Assembly: GCA_030446715.1 (NCBI GenBank) | Contig: JAUJMU010000001.1 | Coordinates: 62,001-126,000, forward strand | Source of the DNA: Cytophagales bacterium | GTDB lineage: Bacteria > Bacteroidota > Bacteroidia > Cytophagales > 172606-1 | DNA length: 64,000 nt | Direction: 5' to 3' | Program-made: the position numbers and the translations under genes | Shown: positions 17,051-25,611 of the stretch, piece by piece | Layout: each line of letters starts with the position of its first letter | How positions within the stretch are numbered: the stretch's first letter is position 1 | The notes under the pieces: model-generated | Seen by the model: only the letters and a program-made list of their open reading frames with translations | Told to the model about the DNA's origin: nothing | Database searches by the model: none

Positions 17051-18340
17051 TCAGATTTTACCGTTGCGGCCATTCTGAAGAGACGGCCGCAACAGATCGT
17101 CGTCCGCAACGGTTACTTCTCCGGGACTGCGGGGCTGGCTGGTCAGGCGCTCCTGCTGCGCGGTGCCGCGGGAGTAACCGTCGTTGTACTGGGCAATGCG
17201 CCGGTCAACTTCGTAGAGGGCCATCTGATCGGTGAGTTCACGAATCTCCGCCTGCAGGCTCCGGATCTCCTCCCGGAGTTCTGCCTGGTCGGGGAGGGTA
17301 GCCAGCTGGGCTTCCCCAATTTGCTTCTGGGCCTGCAGTTGTCCCAGTTCCGCTTCGGCTTTTTCCAGCCTTACAGCGGTGCGGCGTTCCAGCCGCGCCA
17401 TCTTGCGGGTCCGGATGGGTATCTGCACCCACCGTTTCCAGTAAGTCTGCACCACTGGCATGCCAATGCCCAGACTCACTGCACCGGACACGGCAAACAG
17501 AATGCCCGTCAGTACGAAAGACCACACGCCCCAGGGGTCGTTGAGCAGTTCTTCGTTGAGCTGGATGCGCTGCTGCCGCAACCGGTCGAGTTGTTTGACC
17601 AGTGCGGTGCTGGCACCGTTGGCACCGCTTTGCAGGTAAGCCGCTTCGTTGTTCAGGAATGCCTTCATCTTGTCTACGCGGTAGGCTTCGTAGCGGTACA
17701 GGCCCAGCACAGCCAGCGTAGTGAGGGCAAAGGCGATCAGCCCGATTTTGAAATACACGTACCGGCGGGTATTGCCGCGGTGGTAATAGTCTTCGACGAG
17801 GCGTTCGTAGGCCGGTTTGAGCAGCAGCGACAGGGCCGCCAGGCCACCGGCAAAGCTCCACGCCTCAAAGCCCTTGAACCCGAAGGCATAAGCCACAATG
17901 TCTTTGGAAATGATCAGGTCACCGGTGATAAAAAGACCACCTGCCAGTACGTACAGCAAGCCGATAATGAAGGCGTTGTCGCTGCGGGTTTTCTTGCGGA
18001 GTTCGCGCAACTGTTCTTTTTCGGTAGTGGCGTGCTCCAGCGTGCTGCGGAGGCGTCCGGTCTGCCCGGCCTTGACCGGTACCAGATAGCTTTGCTGCCC
18101 GATCTTCTCCATCAGCTGTAGGGATTGCCGCTGTGCGTCCTGCAACTGGGTTTCGCGGCCGGCCAGTTCCCGTTTGCGGGCTTCCAGCTTTTCCAGTGAT
18201 CTGCCATGCAGAATGTGGCTCGACAGGTAGCTTTCGTAGTAACTCTTATCCAGATTAAGCCGGCCATTGTCCAGACCGTGCGAAAAATCGATGGTGGTGT
18301 TTTTGTCAGGTGGCAGAAATGAATGATCTTCTCTTTCCAT
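17051..18340 (-). CDS. Coiled-coil, multi-spanning membrane protein of unknown function
   Basis: 429 aa, no family recognised. The N-terminal part (about 50-125) is a charged coiled coil; four hydrophobic segments follow (about 123-142, 152-178, 200-220 and 268-292). A second coiled coil (about 305-385) is rich in Glu, Gln, Arg and Leu, and the tail is polar. Cytoplasmic coiled coils either side of a membrane core suggest a scaffold or sensor. Same strand as the VWA-like lipoprotein downstream, probably one operon. No enzyme motif is visible. Confidence 0.6.
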   Translation of the reverse strand: MEREDHSFLPPDKNTTIDFSHGLDNGRLNLDKSYYESYLSSHILHGRSLEKLEARKRELAGRETQLQDAQRQSLQLMEKIGQQSYLVPVKAGQTGRLRSTLEHATTEKEQLRELRKKTRSDNAFIIGLLYVLAGGLFITGDLIISKDIVAYAFGFKGFEAWSFAGGLAALSLLLKPAYERLVEDYYHRGNTRRYVYFKIGLIAFALTTLAVLGLYRYEAYRVDKMKAFLNNEAAYLQSGANGASTALVKQLDRLRQQRIQLNEELLNDPWGVWSFVLTGILFAVSGAVSLGIGMPVVQTYWKRWVQIPIRTRKMARLERRTAVRLEKAEAELGQLQAQKQIGEAQLATLPDQAELREEIRSLQAEIRELTDQMALYEVDRRIAQYNDGYSRGTAQQERLTSQPRSPGEVTVADDDLLRPSLQNGRNGKI

Positions 18341-18951
18341 GCAATATATTAACGCTGTTACCAGATAATGTCATGACCGGTTTTCCCAGCCGGATGGCTT
18401 TGGGAAAGCGGACAAAAAAGCTGCCCCGGATGCGGTCTTACCGGCCTTTCCCTGCAAAGTTCCTGCCAGTCAGGAGATCAACTTTTTTGACCGGATTCCG
18501 TAAAATTCCCAACCCGGAAAACTTCCGGAAACCAGGGTGCAGGAGCTCTGCTGCCTGCTGTACTGCGGAAACCTTCAGGAGGCAAAAAGGAAAGGCTTTT
18601 GCCACTTGCCGCTGCCGCCGGATGCGCTGGCAAATTAAACGTTAATCTACGCAAGAACCGGCTCTGGTGAGTATTTTTTTAGCGGCAGTACAGAAAAATG
18701 TGATTAAATATTACATAATTTACACCATACCAGGAAAAGTAAAGGATCTGCTTACAAAATAGCCGGAAGGGGTATCAATACCCATTGTCTGCGTTATTTT
18801 TATCTGCAGAAACAGAGTAGCAGTTTATTGCCGGTGATGTTTAATGAATTTAACCTGAAAACATTACTAAGGTCACATCTGGTCTCTTTCTGCCAGTTGG
18901 TAATGCGCACCAGTATTCCCATTTACCCATCCACTCAATAAACGCTTGCCT
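18341..18951. other. Intergenic region, 611 bp, no gene seen
   Basis: The divergent gap between the membrane protein and the 131-aa gene. The left part is GC-rich and has only unsupported short frames. The right part (about 18650-18900) is AT-rich and probably holds the promoter of the plus-strand gene, but no exact -33/-7 pair was found. Confidence 0.5.
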
Positions 18952-19344
18952 ATGCACCTGTTCAATACTATGGAAAAGCTTGCCGAGGACATTGACGGCA
19001 TGTTCGTGGAGTATTCGATTGAAAACACCATTATCACCGTGCCGATCAGCCGCTACCGTTACCAGAATGTAACCGGGTATCTGCTGGACAAGCCTCAGGG
19101 AAAATTGATTGAATTTATGTCGCGGGTATGCCCGATGGACAACACCATTGATTCAATGGCCATGCTTGAGCTGAATCAGGAGTTGTTTTACAGCAAGGTG
19201 ATTATCCACGAAGGATACCTGAAAGTAGCTGCCGCCGCCCTGTATGATCATTGTACGGAAGAACTGATCCGGGATATGATTCTGGAAGTAGCCAAAGTAG
19301 CCGATGATCTGGAACATCAGCTGACCGGAGCGGATATCTACTGA
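18952..19344 (+). CDS. Small YbjN-like acidic protein
   Basis: 130 aa from the ATG at 18952; a TTG two codons earlier is less likely. Cytosolic and acidic, with alternating strands and helices: FVEYSIENTIITVPIS, GKLIEFMSRVCPMDNT, LELNQELFYSKVIIHEGYLKVAAAALYDHC, then a long C-terminal helix. The pattern resembles the YbjN / type III secretion chaperone-like fold, a tentative assignment. Function unknown. A 13-bp hairpin follows. Confidence 0.6.
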   Translation: MHLFNTMEKLAEDIDGMFVEYSIENTIITVPISRYRYQNVTGYLLDKPQGKLIEFMSRVCPMDNTIDSMAMLELNQELFYSKVIIHEGYLKVAAAALYDHCTEELIRDMILEVAKVADDLEHQLTGADIY

Positions 19345-19380
19345 ACCTGTACTGTACCACCCCGGTTGAATAAAACTGTA

Positions 19381-19410
19381 AGCCCCTGCGGAATCCTTTC
19401 CGCAGGGGCT
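19381..19410. terminator. Shared hairpin between convergent genes
   Basis: AGCCCCTGCGGAA pairs perfectly with TTCCGCAGGGGCT (13 bp) around TCCT. It sits between a plus gene ending at 19344 and a minus gene ending at 19478. The U-tract is weak on both strands (best on minus). Confidence 0.6.
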
Positions 19411-19477
19411 CAATCATGTGAGGCAGACTGACAGGTTTTGTCTCAAATCTCCTGTCTTACATCTCCCGTCTCCAGAA

Positions 19478-20056
19478 TCACTCCGGCATTTCCACCGTAC
19501 GGCCTTCCGGAGTCAGATAAACGTTAAATGGCTGGTTGTTCATCTGGCCCTCCGCTTTGTAGAGCACCGGGTACTGCGCCGTTTCGATCTGCAGGAATCG
19601 CGGATTGGCTGCTGATCCGTAGGGGCTGTTCTGAAAAGATTGCTTTACGGGAGCGGGTAAGTCGTCGAGTACCACGTCATTTTGCGTATCAATCCATTCG
19701 CCGGAGTTGGAGAAATTGGCCCGGTAAGATTTGCCTTCCCTCATATAGGTGGTTGTATACCGGCCTTCTGCCATCACCCAGTCACCCGATGTATACTGAG
19801 GGTATCTGGTCCGGAAACTTTGGGTGACGGCTTCCGGAGGCTGGTTGCCGAATTTGCCGTCGGTCACGTTGTTGTCACCGGCCGCCGGATCTACAGGGTT
19901 GGCATTGGCCGTTGTGTTGCCACTTCCCGGGCCTTGGGTAGCATTCGCGGAGGTGTTGCCGCTGTTGTCAGCCGTTCCGGTGGTACCTGCGGTCGGCGCA
20001 CAGCCCGTCAGGTATCCGAGCAGCAGCAGAGCTGGAAGTAAGGTTATTTTTTTCAT
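19478..20056 (-). CDS. PepSY-like domain lipoprotein
   Basis: 192 aa from the ATG at 20056, which yields a lipoprotein signal peptide (MKKITLLPALLLLGYLTGCA); an upstream in-frame start would bury it. A Gly/Thr/Asn-rich linker (about 20-65) leads to two PepSY-like units: PPEAVTQSFRTRYPQYTSGDW with YRANFSNSGEWID, then LPAPVKQSFQ with YKAEGQMNNQPFNVYL. Such domains are common in Bacteroidota envelope proteins of unknown role. Single gene, divergent from the NadR-like kinase. Confidence 0.72.
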   Translation of the reverse strand: MKKITLLPALLLLGYLTGCAPTAGTTGTADNSGNTSANATQGPGSGNTTANANPVDPAAGDNNVTDGKFGNQPPEAVTQSFRTRYPQYTSGDWVMAEGRYTTTYMREGKSYRANFSNSGEWIDTQNDVVLDDLPAPVKQSFQNSPYGSAANPRFLQIETAQYPVLYKAEGQMNNQPFNVYLTPEGRTVEMPE

Positions 20057-20104
20057 GGCGCTGGTTCCAATAGATGAATAATTATAGAGCAACTTTGATA
20101 CGTC

Positions 20105-20137
20105 TTTGACCGGCAAATAGTTATGTTGGTAACTTTG
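20105..20137 (+). promoter_or_regulatory. Bacteroidota-type promoter for the NadR-like gene
   Basis: TTTG at 20105-20108 and TAACTTTG at 20130-20137 match the -33 TTTG and -7 TAnnTTTG consensus with a 21-bp spacer. The predicted start of transcription is near 20144, about 17 nt before the TTG start codon. Confidence 0.75.
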
Positions 20138-20160
20138 GCCATTCAATCACTCCTCCTGTT

Positions 20161-20694
20161 TTGTCAGCGCCTTACTCCCTCAAAGTTGTCCTTTTCGGCC
20201 CCGAGTCTACGGGCAAAACCACGCTGGCGGGGCAACTCGCAGCGCATTACCAGACGGTATGGGTGCCGGAGTTTTCCCGCTTTTACCAGGAGCAGAAAGG
20301 CGCAGGCTGTAATCTGGAAGATGTCATTCCGATCGCCGAAGGGCAGCTGCAATGGGAGGCAGAGGCCAGTGTCCGGGCCAGCCGCCTGCTCATCTGCGAC
20401 ACGGATATACTGGAAACCAAGGTGTACAGCCAGATTTACAACGGTACGTGCCCGCCGTGGCTGCTCCGCATGGTGCAGGGGAATCCGGGTGATTTGTATC
20501 TGCTCACCGACATTGACCTGCCCTGGGTGCCCGACGGCATCCGCGACCGGCCCCATCAGCGGGAAGAGATCTACCGGCAGTTTAAGGCGGAACTGGAGGA
20601 AAGAAACCTGCCGTTTGCTACCATCAGCGGTGATTCTGCGGCCCGGCTGCAAAAAGCCATCCGGGCAGTGGACGAGTTTTTGAAAAAGGAATGA
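20161..20694 (+). CDS. NadR-like AAA/P-loop kinase
   Basis: 177 aa starting at TTG (20161); no in-frame ATG fits. The P-loop GPESTGKTTLAGQLA and the sequence WVPEFSRFYQEQ, then LLICDTDILETKVYSQIYNG and DIDLPWVPDGIRD, match the ribosylnicotinamide-kinase-like ATPase domain of NadR (AAA_28). It should phosphorylate nicotinamide riboside in NAD salvage. The NadR adenylyltransferase domain is absent, so it is a stand-alone kinase. Preceded by a good promoter. Confidence 0.82.
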   Translation: MSAPYSLKVVLFGPESTGKTTLAGQLAAHYQTVWVPEFSRFYQEQKGAGCNLEDVIPIAEGQLQWEAEASVRASRLLICDTDILETKVYSQIYNGTCPPWLLRMVQGNPGDLYLLTDIDLPWVPDGIRDRPHQREEIYRQFKAELEERNLPFATISGDSAARLQKAIRAVDEFLKKE

Positions 20695-20872
20695 AGGAAA
20701 TTCAGTGGAACGTACCAACCCGTCTCCTGTGTTCGGGATGGAGGAAACAGATTCCGTTCCTCCGAAGCGATGAAAGCCTTCTGTAAAATCTTTCTGCTGT
20801 ATTTCTGTAAACAAACTTGCCGGTCACGGGTCAACCATAATCCCGCGGACCTGCCCCTGCCGTAACTGGTAC

Positions 20873-20892
20873 AGACGCCATGCATGGCGTCT
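20873..20892. repeat. Perfect 20-bp palindrome
   Basis: AGACGCCATGCATGGCGTCT is self-complementary across all 20 bp. It sits 77 bp before cysM with no T-run, in a gap (20695-20968) that has no gene. It resembles short palindromic repeats scattered in other bacterial genomes. Confidence 0.7.
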
Positions 20893-20968
20893 CTGGCATT
20901 CCCTTACCATTATTCAAACTCCTATAGATTTGGTAGATTAGTGCATCTGATCCTAACATTCTGTAAAA

Positions 20969-21850
20969 GTGGCCTCCCTACTCGACCTGATCGGCAATAC
21001 TCCCCTTGTGGAACTGAACAATATCAATCTCAACCCCGGCATCCGGCTCTACGGCAAACTCGAGGGGCACAACCCCGGCGGCAGCGTAAAAGACCGGGCT
21101 GCCTACGGCATGATCAAAGGGGCCATGGACCGCGGTGAACTGAAGCCGGGTACCCGACTGATCGAAGCAACCAGCGGCAACACTGGTATTGCCCTCGCCA
21201 TGATTGCCTGCCTCTGCGGCGTGGAGATCGAACTGGTGATGCCCGAAAACGCGACCAAGGAAAGAGTGCTGACCATGGAAGCCTACGGCGCTAAAGTGAC
21301 GCTGACTTCCGAGAAAGGCTCCATGGAAGAAGCCATTGATTATGCCCACGACAAGGTGGCGAAAGGCGGCTACCTGATGCTGAACCAGTTTGGCAACCCG
21401 GATAACTTCTGGGCGCATTACCGCACCACCGGCCCGGAACTGTGGCGGGATACCGGAGGCACCATTACGCACTTTGTATCTTCCATGGGCACTACCGGCA
21501 CCATCATGGGCGTATCGCGGTACCTGAAGGAAAAGAACCCGGCCGTCCAGATTGTGGGTACGCAGCCAACTGAAGGTTCACAGATTCCCGGCATCCGCCG
21601 CTGGCCGGAGGCGTACCTCCCCAAAATATTTGAAAAGGAACGGGTAGACACCATTGTAGATGTGTCGCAGGAAGAAGCCACTACAATGACCCGCCGGCTG
21701 GCTTCCGAAGAAGGCGTGTTTGCCGGCATGAGCAGCGGCGGCTCGGTGGCGGCAGCCCTGAAACTAACGGACCGGTTGGACAGTGGCGTCATCGTCTGCA
21801 TCATCTGCGACCGCGGCGACCGGTATTTATCGTCGGATCTGTTCGGGTAG
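20969..21850 (+). CDS. cysM: Cysteine synthase, CysM type
   Basis: 293 aa, GTG start. PLP fold type II enzyme that makes L-cysteine from O-acetylserine and sulfide or thiosulfate. The Schiff-base Lys is in GGSVKDRAAYG (about K41), the substrate loop is EATSGNTGIA and the phosphate-binding loop is SSMGTTGTIMG. The sequence GIRRWPEAYLPKIF is typical of the B isozyme. Full length, cytosolic, apparently monocistronic. No cysE neighbour. Confidence 0.93.
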   Translation: MASLLDLIGNTPLVELNNINLNPGIRLYGKLEGHNPGGSVKDRAAYGMIKGAMDRGELKPGTRLIEATSGNTGIALAMIACLCGVEIELVMPENATKERVLTMEAYGAKVTLTSEKGSMEEAIDYAHDKVAKGGYLMLNQFGNPDNFWAHYRTTGPELWRDTGGTITHFVSSMGTTGTIMGVSRYLKEKNPAVQIVGTQPTEGSQIPGIRRWPEAYLPKIFEKERVDTIVDVSQEEATTMTRRLASEEGVFAGMSSGGSVAAALKLTDRLDSGVIVCIICDRGDRYLSSDLFG

Positions 21851-21934
21851 GATAATATTCACGGACCCAGGCGTGGACACCTGACCCGTCAGGAGCCTTC
21901 TCAATACTCACTTCTGATTTCTCACTCCTATTTC

Positions 21935-23623
21935 CTACACTTTCCTCGCCCGGAAGTGCGCGTCTACCTTTTCCATGGGCCAGGCATTAAAGGTCATTTC
22001 AGCCGGAAGGCCTCCCTTGCGGGCCATGTGTACGCCGTACTGCATGTCGTGGTAACCCGCCTTTTCGTGCGCATCCGGATTGATGCTGATCAGTACCCCT
22101 TTACTTAATGCATACTGCAGCCAGTGCCAGTCCATGTCGAGCCGCCACGGATTGGCGTTGATCTCGATAATGACCTCATTGGCGGCGCAGGCGTCAATCA
22201 CCTTCCGGTGGTCAATCGGATAACCTTCGCGCCGGAGCAGCAGGCGGCCGGTCGGATGGCCCAGAATGGTCGTGTAACGGTTTTCTACCGCCCGGATCAG
22301 CCGCGCCGTGGCTTTGGCTTCGTCCATTTTGAGGTTGGAGTGGATGGAGGCCACGATGAAGTCGAAGCTGGCCAGCACATCCTCGTCGTAGTCCAGCGAA
22401 CCGTCGTTGAGAATATCCGATTCGATTCCCTTGAATATCCGGAATGGTGCCAGCTCTTTGTTCAGTTCGTCAATTTCGCGGTGCTGTTTACCTACGAATT
22501 CTTCGGTGAGGCCGCCGGCGTAGTAAGCAGATTTGGAATGGTCGGAGATGCCCAGGTACTGGTAGCCAAGTTCCTTGCAGTAGGCTGCCATTTCAGCCAG
22601 CGTATGCCGGCCGTCGCTGTAGGTGCTGTGGTTGTGGAGAATTCCCTTCAGGTCTTCGTTGCGCACCAGCCCGTCGAGTTTACCGGCTTTGGCCAGATCA
22701 AATTCGTGCAGGCCCTCCCGCAGTTCGGGAATGATGTGCGGCAGTCCGGCCTGGGCATAAATGGCTTCTTCTTCCCCGAACTTTCCCGCCATGGCAATCT
22801 GCATCAGTGTTTGTCCCTTATCGGTCAGGTACCGCAGGTGACCCGGCGTGGCCGAACAGATAAACCGCTGCGTGACAAACTTTTCCGGACGGGCAATCAT
22901 TACTTCCAGCGGTAGTTCGCTGCCTTCAAGGTGGCCGCGCCACGAAAAAGGTGCCGATTTCAGGTCGTCGCGCCGCAGCCCCGGCATTACGTCCAGCAAT
23001 CCGTGTACGGCAGCCGGGTTTTCGGCGGCGGCCACCAGTTGAATGGTATCAATTATGTCGCTCTTGCGGGCCAGTTGCCCGCCGGTCCCGGCCTGGAGTC
23101 CGGCGTCGCGGAGGCGTTGCAGCAAGCCATTGGCTACGGGTTCGGCTTCCGAATAGTGCAGTTTGCCGGCGGCCTGTCGGGTGAAGAGCAGTGCCTGTTT
23201 AATGTTCTCCTGGGTTTTTTCGCCAAAGCCTTTCAGTTGGGCAATTTTGTTCTCTTCGCAGGCCTGCAGCAAGCCGTCCACGGTCTGGATGTCCAGTTCC
23301 CGCCAGATGGTGCGCACCTTTTTCGGACCAATTCCTTTGATGCGCAGCATTTCCATTACGCCTTCGGGTGTTTTGGCGATCAGGTTTTCCAGTTCCGGAA
23401 AAATGCCCGTTTCCCGGATGGCCCCGATCTTTTCCGCAATGCTTTTGCCCACGCCCCCAATCGCGGCAAGTTGCGCCGGCGAGAGGCCTTCAATGTCGTC
23501 GGTGACCCTTTCGAGGGCAATTACAGCATTCTGGTACGACCGGATTTTGAAAGGATTTTCGTCGTGCAGTTCCAGCAGTTGGGCCGTCAGGCGGATTGGG
23601 CGGAGAATTTCGTCGTTTTCCAA
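21935..23623 (-). CDS. polX: PolX-like DNA polymerase X / PHP exonuclease
   Basis: 562 aa. Helix-hairpin-helix DNA-binding region (IGGVGKSIAEKIG, LRIKGIGPKKVRTIW), a family X polymerase fold (about 155-290) and a C-terminal PHP phosphoesterase domain (about 330-550). The PHP metal motifs are all present: LHNHSTYSDGRHT, GISDHS, GIESDIL, SIHSN, GHPTGR and INPDAH. In the polymerase palm, the usual GDID aspartates read IIDTIQ, so one metal ligand seems lost. The exonuclease is probably active; polymerase activity is doubtful. Confidence 0.9.
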   Translation of the reverse strand: MENDEILRPIRLTAQLLELHDENPFKIRSYQNAVIALERVTDDIEGLSPAQLAAIGGVGKSIAEKIGAIRETGIFPELENLIAKTPEGVMEMLRIKGIGPKKVRTIWRELDIQTVDGLLQACEENKIAQLKGFGEKTQENIKQALLFTRQAAGKLHYSEAEPVANGLLQRLRDAGLQAGTGGQLARKSDIIDTIQLVAAAENPAAVHGLLDVMPGLRRDDLKSAPFSWRGHLEGSELPLEVMIARPEKFVTQRFICSATPGHLRYLTDKGQTLMQIAMAGKFGEEEAIYAQAGLPHIIPELREGLHEFDLAKAGKLDGLVRNEDLKGILHNHSTYSDGRHTLAEMAAYCKELGYQYLGISDHSKSAYYAGGLTEEFVGKQHREIDELNKELAPFRIFKGIESDILNDGSLDYDEDVLASFDFIVASIHSNLKMDEAKATARLIRAVENRYTTILGHPTGRLLLRREGYPIDHRKVIDACAANEVIIEINANPWRLDMDWHWLQYALSKGVLISINPDAHEKAGYHDMQYGVHMARKGGLPAEMTFNAWPMEKVDAHFRARKV

Positions 23624-23741
23624 AGTTTCTTTTGTGGTTTGGGCGGATAAAATTAGCCAGAAAACCGTTTAGCAGTTTATAAAGCGGAGAGGTTTTTGAT
23701 TACTCCGTCTTCACGCATATTCCATCATCAACCCGTAAATC

Positions 23742-24128
23742 ATGAAAATTCTGCTCCTCATATCCTCTTTTCTCCTTCTCCTCGCCGAACCACAGTGTCA
23801 GGAGGCGGATTACGCAAAGCAGCTCCAGAAAAAGTGGGTACATTCTTACGAAGAAGACGAGGCAGGAGTAGAGGCATACCGGCCGTCGGGCTATGAGTTT
23901 CCCCCTTCACGGGGCCGGCGGGGCTTAGAGTTCAAGGCTGGCGGCGAATTTATCCGCTACGAAATCGCCCCCTCGGATGGCCCGTTGCCTATTCCCGGCA
24001 CCTGGGAACCGGTAAAAGGCGAAAAAGCCGTCAAAATCAATCAAAAAGGCGACCAGCCGCAGACCTACCGGCTGGAGATCGTATCGCTGGATGATGATTT
24101 GCTGAAAGTGAGGAAGACGGCACAATAA
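23742..24128 (+). CDS. Small secreted protein of unknown function
   Basis: 128 aa. Signal peptide MKILLLISSFLLLLAEPQCQ (the Cys near its end could also act as a lipobox). The mature part has WVHSYEEDEAGVEAYRPSGYEFPPSRG, LEFKAGGEFIRYEIAPSDG, GTWEPVKGEKAVKI and a C-terminal strand ending LLKVRKTAQ. This resembles lipocalin-like strand patterns but without a diagnostic motif. Single gene on the plus strand. Confidence 0.6.
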   Translation: MKILLLISSFLLLLAEPQCQEADYAKQLQKKWVHSYEEDEAGVEAYRPSGYEFPPSRGRRGLEFKAGGEFIRYEIAPSDGPLPIPGTWEPVKGEKAVKINQKGDQPQTYRLEIVSLDDDLLKVRKTAQ

Positions 24129-24186
24129 CTAAAGTTATCAGAGACAGATACCTGATCCTTATCACGGATTTCATCCCTCTGAAGGG

Positions 24187-24359
24187 AGTATGTAATCAGC
24201 GTATATAATCAGCGTCATTGCGGGGAATCAGGGCTGGTTTTGAGGGCCGGCATGACGAAGCAACCTCATCCGGAGAGCCGCCAAAGCTTCGGGTGAGGTT
24301 GCTTCGTCACCCCTCCCGCTTTTGGATCACGCTCCTCGCAATGACGGCGATCACATACG
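24187..24359. repeat. Long imperfect palindromic repeat (family GTATGTGAT)
   Basis: Fills most of the 327-bp gap 24129-24455. Outer arms read GTATGTAATCAGCGT and, inverted, GTATGTGATCGCCGT, each continuing CATTGCG. Inner arms GACGAAGCAACCTCATCC (24254-24271) and its inverse (24291-24308) match at 17 of 18. Related copies lie at 32656-32720 and, for the outer arm only, at 47920-48114. No ORF. Confidence 0.75.
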
Positions 24360-24455
24360 GAAAGAATGAAATCCTTCATGCTTCCCGCAATGAACAATTT
24401 CACCCAACCGGAATTCTTATAATTTAGTGCTCCAAATTCAGAGCCGACCTGTTGT

Positions 24456-24866
24456 ATGAATTACTGGTTAGTCAAATCCGAGCCCGTCAAGTATTCATGG
24501 GAACAATTTGAAAAGGATGGCCGCACCTTCTGGGACGGCGTACGCAACTTTCAGGCCCGCAACAACCTGCAGGCCATGAAAAACGGCGACCTGGTGCTGT
24601 ATTACCACAGCAACGACGGCAAAGAAGTAGTGGGCATTGCCAAAGTAGTCCGCGAAGCCTATCCCGACCCCACCGTTGATGATCCCACATGGGTGGTGGT
24701 GGACCTGGGGCCGGAGAGCCGCCTGAAGAAGCCCGTTACCCTGCAGCAGATCAAAAGCGACGAGAGACTCCAGCAGATTGCCCTGCTGCGGCAGTCGCGC
24801 CTTTCAGTAATGCCCCTGAAACCGGAAGAGTTTGACGCGGTTGTCGGAATGGGAATGGAAGAATAA
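24456..24866 (+). CDS. EVE domain-containing protein
   Basis: 136 aa, essentially one EVE domain: MNYWLVKSEPVKYSWEQFEK, FWDGVRNFQARNNLQAMKNG, DLVLYYHSNDGKEVVGIAKV, AYPDPTVDDPTWVVVDLGP. EVE domains have a PUA-like fold and bind modified nucleobases. Stand-alone members like this one (E. coli YciM-unrelated, usually called thymocyte nuclear protein 1-like) have no settled role in bacteria. Full length, cytosolic, flanked by a repeat and by the broken Uma2 gene. Confidence 0.9.
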   Translation: MNYWLVKSEPVKYSWEQFEKDGRTFWDGVRNFQARNNLQAMKNGDLVLYYHSNDGKEVVGIAKVVREAYPDPTVDDPTWVVVDLGPESRLKKPVTLQQIKSDERLQQIALLRQSRLSVMPLKPEEFDAVVGMGMEE

Positions 24867-24890
24867 ACTTACCTGCCTGGCAGCATTACT

Positions 24891-25466
24891 TCAGTTCCTG
24901 CAGATGAAGTTCAATAGGTGCAGTACATCTTCTCCCGAAAGGGAAACATCAAACGAATTTACCTTTTCGGCGTTCTTTCCGGGGCGGTAAACATAACTCG
25001 CCTGGCCTTTGGTATCAATCAGCCAACCAAGCCGGCAACCATTATCCATCCATTCCTGCATCTTCTTTTGCAGATTCGGCATTGAGTCGGTGCGGGAACG
25101 CAATTCAATCACAAAATCAGGGCACAGCGGAGGAAATTGTTCCTGCTCTTTGGCGGTCAGGCGGTTTCAGCGTTCGGCACCCATCCATGCGGCGTCTGGT
25201 GAACGCATGGCCGTGTTTGGTAACCTGAAAGTAGTAGAAGAATCGAAAGTCACGCCTCTTCTATTTGTCCGGTTCCAGCTGACCAGCTGAAAATTGATCT
25301 CAGAATTTAATCTGCCGGTTTTTCCTCCGGTATCAGGCATCAGAATAATTTGTCCGTCAGCATCCCTTTCAAAAGTAAGCTCCCGGTTATCTGAACAAAA
25401 CCGGAACAACTCATCATCATTCAGACCACCAATGGCCCGGGTGGATATAATGATTGCGTCACGCAT
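24891..25466 (-). pseudogene. Uma2 family nuclease gene with a nonsense codon
   Basis: The frame runs 192 codons from the ATG at 25466 to the stop at 24891, interrupted by a single in-frame TGA (25167-25169). The first part has a PD-(D/E)XK-like Uma2 core (GQIILMPDTGGKTGRLNSEI, RSPDAAWMGAER); after the TGA it continues NRLTAKEQEQFPPLCPDFVIELRSRTD. Family members usually have Trp at the stop position, so TGG to TGA is the likely change. No indel. Uma2 proteins are nuclease-like and of unclear role, often in many copies. Genuine mutation or sequencing error cannot be told apart here. Confidence 0.85.
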
Positions 25467-25611
25467 GCGATTTAAAGAATTTTTAAAGTTAAGAAATAGG
25501 CTGCTACTCCCAAACGGGATTTATGACTGCCCGGGGCTGCTTTTCACCAACGGCAGGGAGGTTTTGGCGGTTCGGCCATTTCTGGCTTATTTGCCCTAAA
25601 TTTTGATTCTC

